From Firmicutes bacterium UBA6648 (GTDB lineage Bacteria > Bacillota > Clostridia > Peptostreptococcales > Anaerovoracaceae): 7,651 bases of DNA. The DNA lies in assembly GCA_002455605.1 (NCBI GenBank), contig DKLE01000219.1, forward strand, positions 1 to 7,651, written 5' to 3'. The notes beneath the pieces were generated by a model. That model saw only the letters and a program-made list of their open reading frames with translations. It had not been told where the DNA came from and did no database searches. This document shows positions 5,942 through 7,651 of the stretch, in pieces; position 1 is the first letter of the stretch; every line of letters starts with the position of its first letter. The position numbers and the translations under genes are program-made.

Positions 5942-5974
5942 ATAAAGGCCCTCCGCCTAATAAGGACGGAGGGC
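5942..5974 (-). terminator. Terminator of the lipase-like gene, tail cut by the intron
   Basis: Leftward, GCCCTCCG (5967-5974) pairs with CGGAGGGC (5948-5955), with three further pairs near the loop past a one-base bulge. CTTTATA follows and then the intron begins. It starts four bases after the lipase-like stop codon. The U-tract is short because the intron entered it. The hairpin is symmetrical and before insertion probably served the convergent MATE gene as well. Confidence 0.8.
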
Positions 5975-5978
5975 TGAA

Positions 5979-7070
5979 TCATTTCAATTCTAAGTGCAGA
6001 TTCTTAACCGACATAATAATCAGCGTTCGTATGGTTTGCAGTACGAAATGCTTTGTCTCCTCATCAGTTCCCCGGATGGCATCTAATGCTGCTGGTACCT
6101 TCTCCCACCATTCTTCCGTTAAATCAGAAAAGGATTTTGCACCGGTGGCTTTAATGACGCTATATAAAGTATCAACAAATCGTTCTCTGTTTTCATCGTT
6201 TAAAGAGTCCAGCCATTCCTGGAGTACCCTGTTTGCATATACAGCCATATTGTCTATCTGTTCCTCATATTGAAAGTCATCTCCATTAACCAGCCATGAA
6301 AATGGATCATGCTGCATGATTCCTATTCTCCTGCTCTTTACTACGACATATTTTTCATGATGCTCCAAAAGCATTCCTATTAATGCAGATTGCGGGATGG
6401 ATTGGCGAATTCGATTTTTTATCTGACAGTATTCATGGCTATCAAAAATCTCTTTTCTGAAGCCAGGTCCATCGTGACTATAAATGTCGGTTATTCTGCT
6501 CTTTATATAAGACTTACATTTCATTGCCCCGTATACAGCAAGATTTCCCCCCTTTGAATGCCCTCCTACTTTTAAACTGCCAGAAAATAATTTTCCTACT
6601 CGATTCAGATAAAAAACACTTTCTTCTTGGGAAGGAATGAAATTGGAAAATGCCATATTAAAATCTTCTTTCCATCCCACAAAGGTTGCATCAGTCCCCC
6701 GAAAAGCAGTATAAGCAGTGTCATCACTTAATAAGAAGGTTACCGCAGAAAATTGTTTTTCTTTTATATAATCTAATTTGTTTACATAAAAATTTATCTT
6801 CATATCACCAAATCGTGGACTGCTTGTACAAGCCTGCAAGAGCTTTTGATTTTTCATACTGTCCCTCGTATTCTGATATAGCTTCTCTTTATTTTTTCTG
6901 TAAACTATGCTCCCCAAGGCTATGGACTCTGAACATTCTTCCAGCTCAGGAACAAAACCATCGAAATACAAATAAGCCAGCTGAGATAATACCAGACTGT
7001 CTATTTCACGAAAAGCTTTATTTGAAAAAGATGCTTTTTCTTCTTGAACATAGTTAATAATATTTTTCAT
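5979..7070 (-). CDS. Mbeg1-like (DUF2974) alpha/beta-hydrolase-fold protein
   Basis: A 363-residue cytosolic protein (no signal peptide) with the lipase-like fold of the Mbeg1/DUF2974 family common in Clostridia and Lactobacillales. Visible marks: the N-terminal block with REIDSLVLSQLAYLYFDG (21-38), AFRGTD (122-127, as in class 3 lipases), the nucleophile elbow GGHSKGGN (169-176, Ser172), HDGPGF (199-204, candidate Asp) and HDPFSW (254-259, candidate His). Start chosen at 7070 because GGAGG lies seven bases upstream and family members begin with a similar M-x-N-I-x-x-Y; an in-frame ATG at 7121 has no ribosome binding site. Substrate and role are unknown for the family; esterase or lipase action is inferred from the triad pattern. 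It is transcribed away from the collagen-like gene and ends in its own terminator. Confidence 0.85.
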   Translation of the reverse strand: MKNIINYVQEEKASFSNKAFREIDSLVLSQLAYLYFDGFVPELEECSESIALGSIVYRKNKEKLYQNTRDSMKNQKLLQACTSSPRFGDMKINFYVNKLDYIKEKQFSAVTFLLSDDTAYTAFRGTDATFVGWKEDFNMAFSNFIPSQEESVFYLNRVGKLFSGSLKVGGHSKGGNLAVYGAMKCKSYIKSRITDIYSHDGPGFRKEIFDSHEYCQIKNRIRQSIPQSALIGMLLEHHEKYVVVKSRRIGIMQHDPFSWLVNGDDFQYEEQIDNMAVYANRVLQEWLDSLNDENRERFVDTLYSVIKATGAKSFSDLTEEWWEKVPAALDAIRGTDEETKHFVLQTIRTLIIMSVKNLHLELK

Positions 7071-7396
7071 GGTCTTTCCTCCGAAAATACTATCAGCAGA
7101 ATTCTTCTCATATATTTCCATTAAATAATATCATAAAATACAATTTGATTCGTTATTATTTCTTATTAACCCTCTGAGATTTTTTATTATTAATATTATC
7201 ACTTTTTAACTTTTTTACCCTGTTTCCCTCCTTCTTTATTTTTCATTTAGTTCTATTCTCTTCTTTTTTAACTCTGCGTTCCATAGGCTTATAGAATAAA
7301 TGGAAAATGCCCATTTTAAGAACTTATAACTGTATTGAAACATATATTATTAATTAAATCACTTATTTTTATTAAATCATGAAAGGATGCAATAAA
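7071..7396. other. AT-rich gene-free region between divergent genes
   Basis: About 325 bp without a credible gene. The middle (about 7200-7270) is strongly pyrimidine-rich on the plus strand, interrupted by few purines. The right part holds a sigma-K-like promoter for the collagen-like gene; the left part must hold the lipase-like promoter, but no clear -35/-10 pair stands out there. I see no convincing terminator, RNA gene or long repeat. Confidence 0.6.
7322..7349 (+). promoter_or_regulatory. Sigma-K-like sporulation promoter
   Basis: CATATATTA (7341-7349) fits the mother-cell sigma-K -10 consensus CATANNNTA. AC at 7322-7323 lies 17 bases upstream, where the minimal sigma-K -35 is expected. 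The site is 48 bp before the collagen-like start codon, and spore-surface collagen proteins are known sigma-K targets in Bacillus. The local sequence is very AT-rich, so chance matches are possible; no better sigma-A promoter is visible. Confidence 0.4.
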
Positions 7397-7651
7397 ATGT
7401 CAAATGACTACAATAGTCATAGACTACAACCACCTAAAATAGCAAATTATCATGAAGAAAATTCAAATAATTCTACTCCGGAAAACAGCGTTTCATGCAA
7501 ATTCTATAATTGCAATTCAGAATGTAACAAAATTGAGCCCATTGGCTCTAGAGGTTGTCCAAGCTCTAAGTGTCCCAAAGGTTCTTTTGGTTATTCATGC
7601 CCCAATGATCCTTGCAGATGCATCGGGCCCACTGGGCCAACCGGACCTAGA
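7397..7651 (+). CDS. Cysteine-rich collagen-like protein, N-terminal part (partial)
   Basis: An open frame of 85 codons that runs off the right end. AAAGGA (7382-7387) lies nine bases before the ATG. Residues 1-33 are polar and Asn-rich (no signal peptide, no hydrophobic stretch). Residues 34-75 hold eight cysteines, several next to Pro or Lys. From residue 77 the sequence becomes Gly-Pro-Thr/Gly-Pro-Thr/Gly-Pro-Arg, the Gly-X-Y pattern of bacterial collagen-like proteins. Many of these (BclA type) form filaments on the exosporium of spores, consistent with the absent signal peptide and the sigma-K-like promoter. The Cys-rich block could cross-link the protein to the coat; that is inference. 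The usual BclA leader motif is not recognisable. Confidence 0.8.
   Translation, partial: MSNDYNSHRLQPPKIANYHEENSNNSTPENSVSCKFYNCNSECNKIEPIGSRGCPSSKCPKGSFGYSCPNDPCRCIGPTGPTGPR

Noticed and set aside
5926..6273. 115-codon rightward frame over the intron boundary and the lipase-like 3' end.
   Set aside because: It spans the intron junction and terminator and is antisense to a conserved protein family; it is a by-product of those sequences.
7228..7236. Perfect AAGGAGG on the minus strand, resembling a strong ribosome binding site.
   Set aside because: No start codon follows within usable distance; the next GTG is over 20 bases away and opens a short AT-rich frame.
7199..7246. Leftward 15-codon frame for a lysine-rich peptide (MKNKEGGKQGKKVKK).
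   Set aside because: No ribosome binding site lies upstream, and the lysine and glycine content simply reflects the purine-rich strand of a polypyrimidine tract.
1..7651. CRISPR arrays, tRNA or rRNA genes, toxin-antitoxin pairs, phage genes.
   Set aside because: I looked for regularly spaced repeats, cloverleaf-like segments and typical small gene pairs and saw none.

Overview
The window looks like chromosomal DNA from a low-GC, endospore-forming anaerobic Firmicute, most likely a Clostridia/Lachnospiraceae-type gut bacterium. The basis is AT-rich intergenic DNA, strong GGAGG-type ribosome binding sites, a cobalamin riboswitch, a group IIC intron of the kind common in that group, an Mbeg1-like lipase-fold protein and the start of a spore-surface-like collagen protein. 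No genus can be named from the sequence alone.

Left end (1-671): everything reads leftward. A promoter (about 599-627) drives a leader with a well-conserved cobalamin aptamer (290-461), a strong intrinsic terminator (180-215), and the first four codons of a gene that leaves the window (MQFN, start at 12, good ribosome binding site). This is a B12-repressed transcription unit whose gene is almost entirely outside the window.

Centre-left (672-4028): a regulator/efflux cluster. A leftward PchR-like AraC-family regulator is divergent from a rightward TetR-family regulator, which is followed by a MATE multidrug/metabolite exporter. tetR carries a perfect 40-bp palindrome over its -10 and start site, made of two tandem 13-bp dyads, and is probably autorepressed. 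A different dyad, GTTAGCTTTAGCTAAC, occurs identically just downstream of the araC and MATE -10 elements. A degenerate third copy abuts the -35 of the B12-riboswitch promoter. I infer a small regulon joining the AraC regulator, the exporter and the cobalamin-controlled gene. The binding protein is not known; the AraC protein itself or a DtxR-type iron regulator are the candidates.

Centre-right (about 4029-5938): a complete leftward group IIC intron with its reverse transcriptase/maturase. It sits directly behind the terminator hairpin of the next leftward gene and abuts the MATE stop codon. Before insertion, the MATE gene and the lipase-like gene were convergent neighbours about 50 bp apart.

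Right end (5939-7651): a leftward Mbeg1-like (DUF2974) alpha/beta-hydrolase-fold protein with a GHSKG nucleophile motif. After a gene-free AT-rich stretch, a rightward gene begins that encodes a cysteine-rich leader running into Gly-X-Y collagen repeats. It has a sigma-K-like promoter and continues past the window end.
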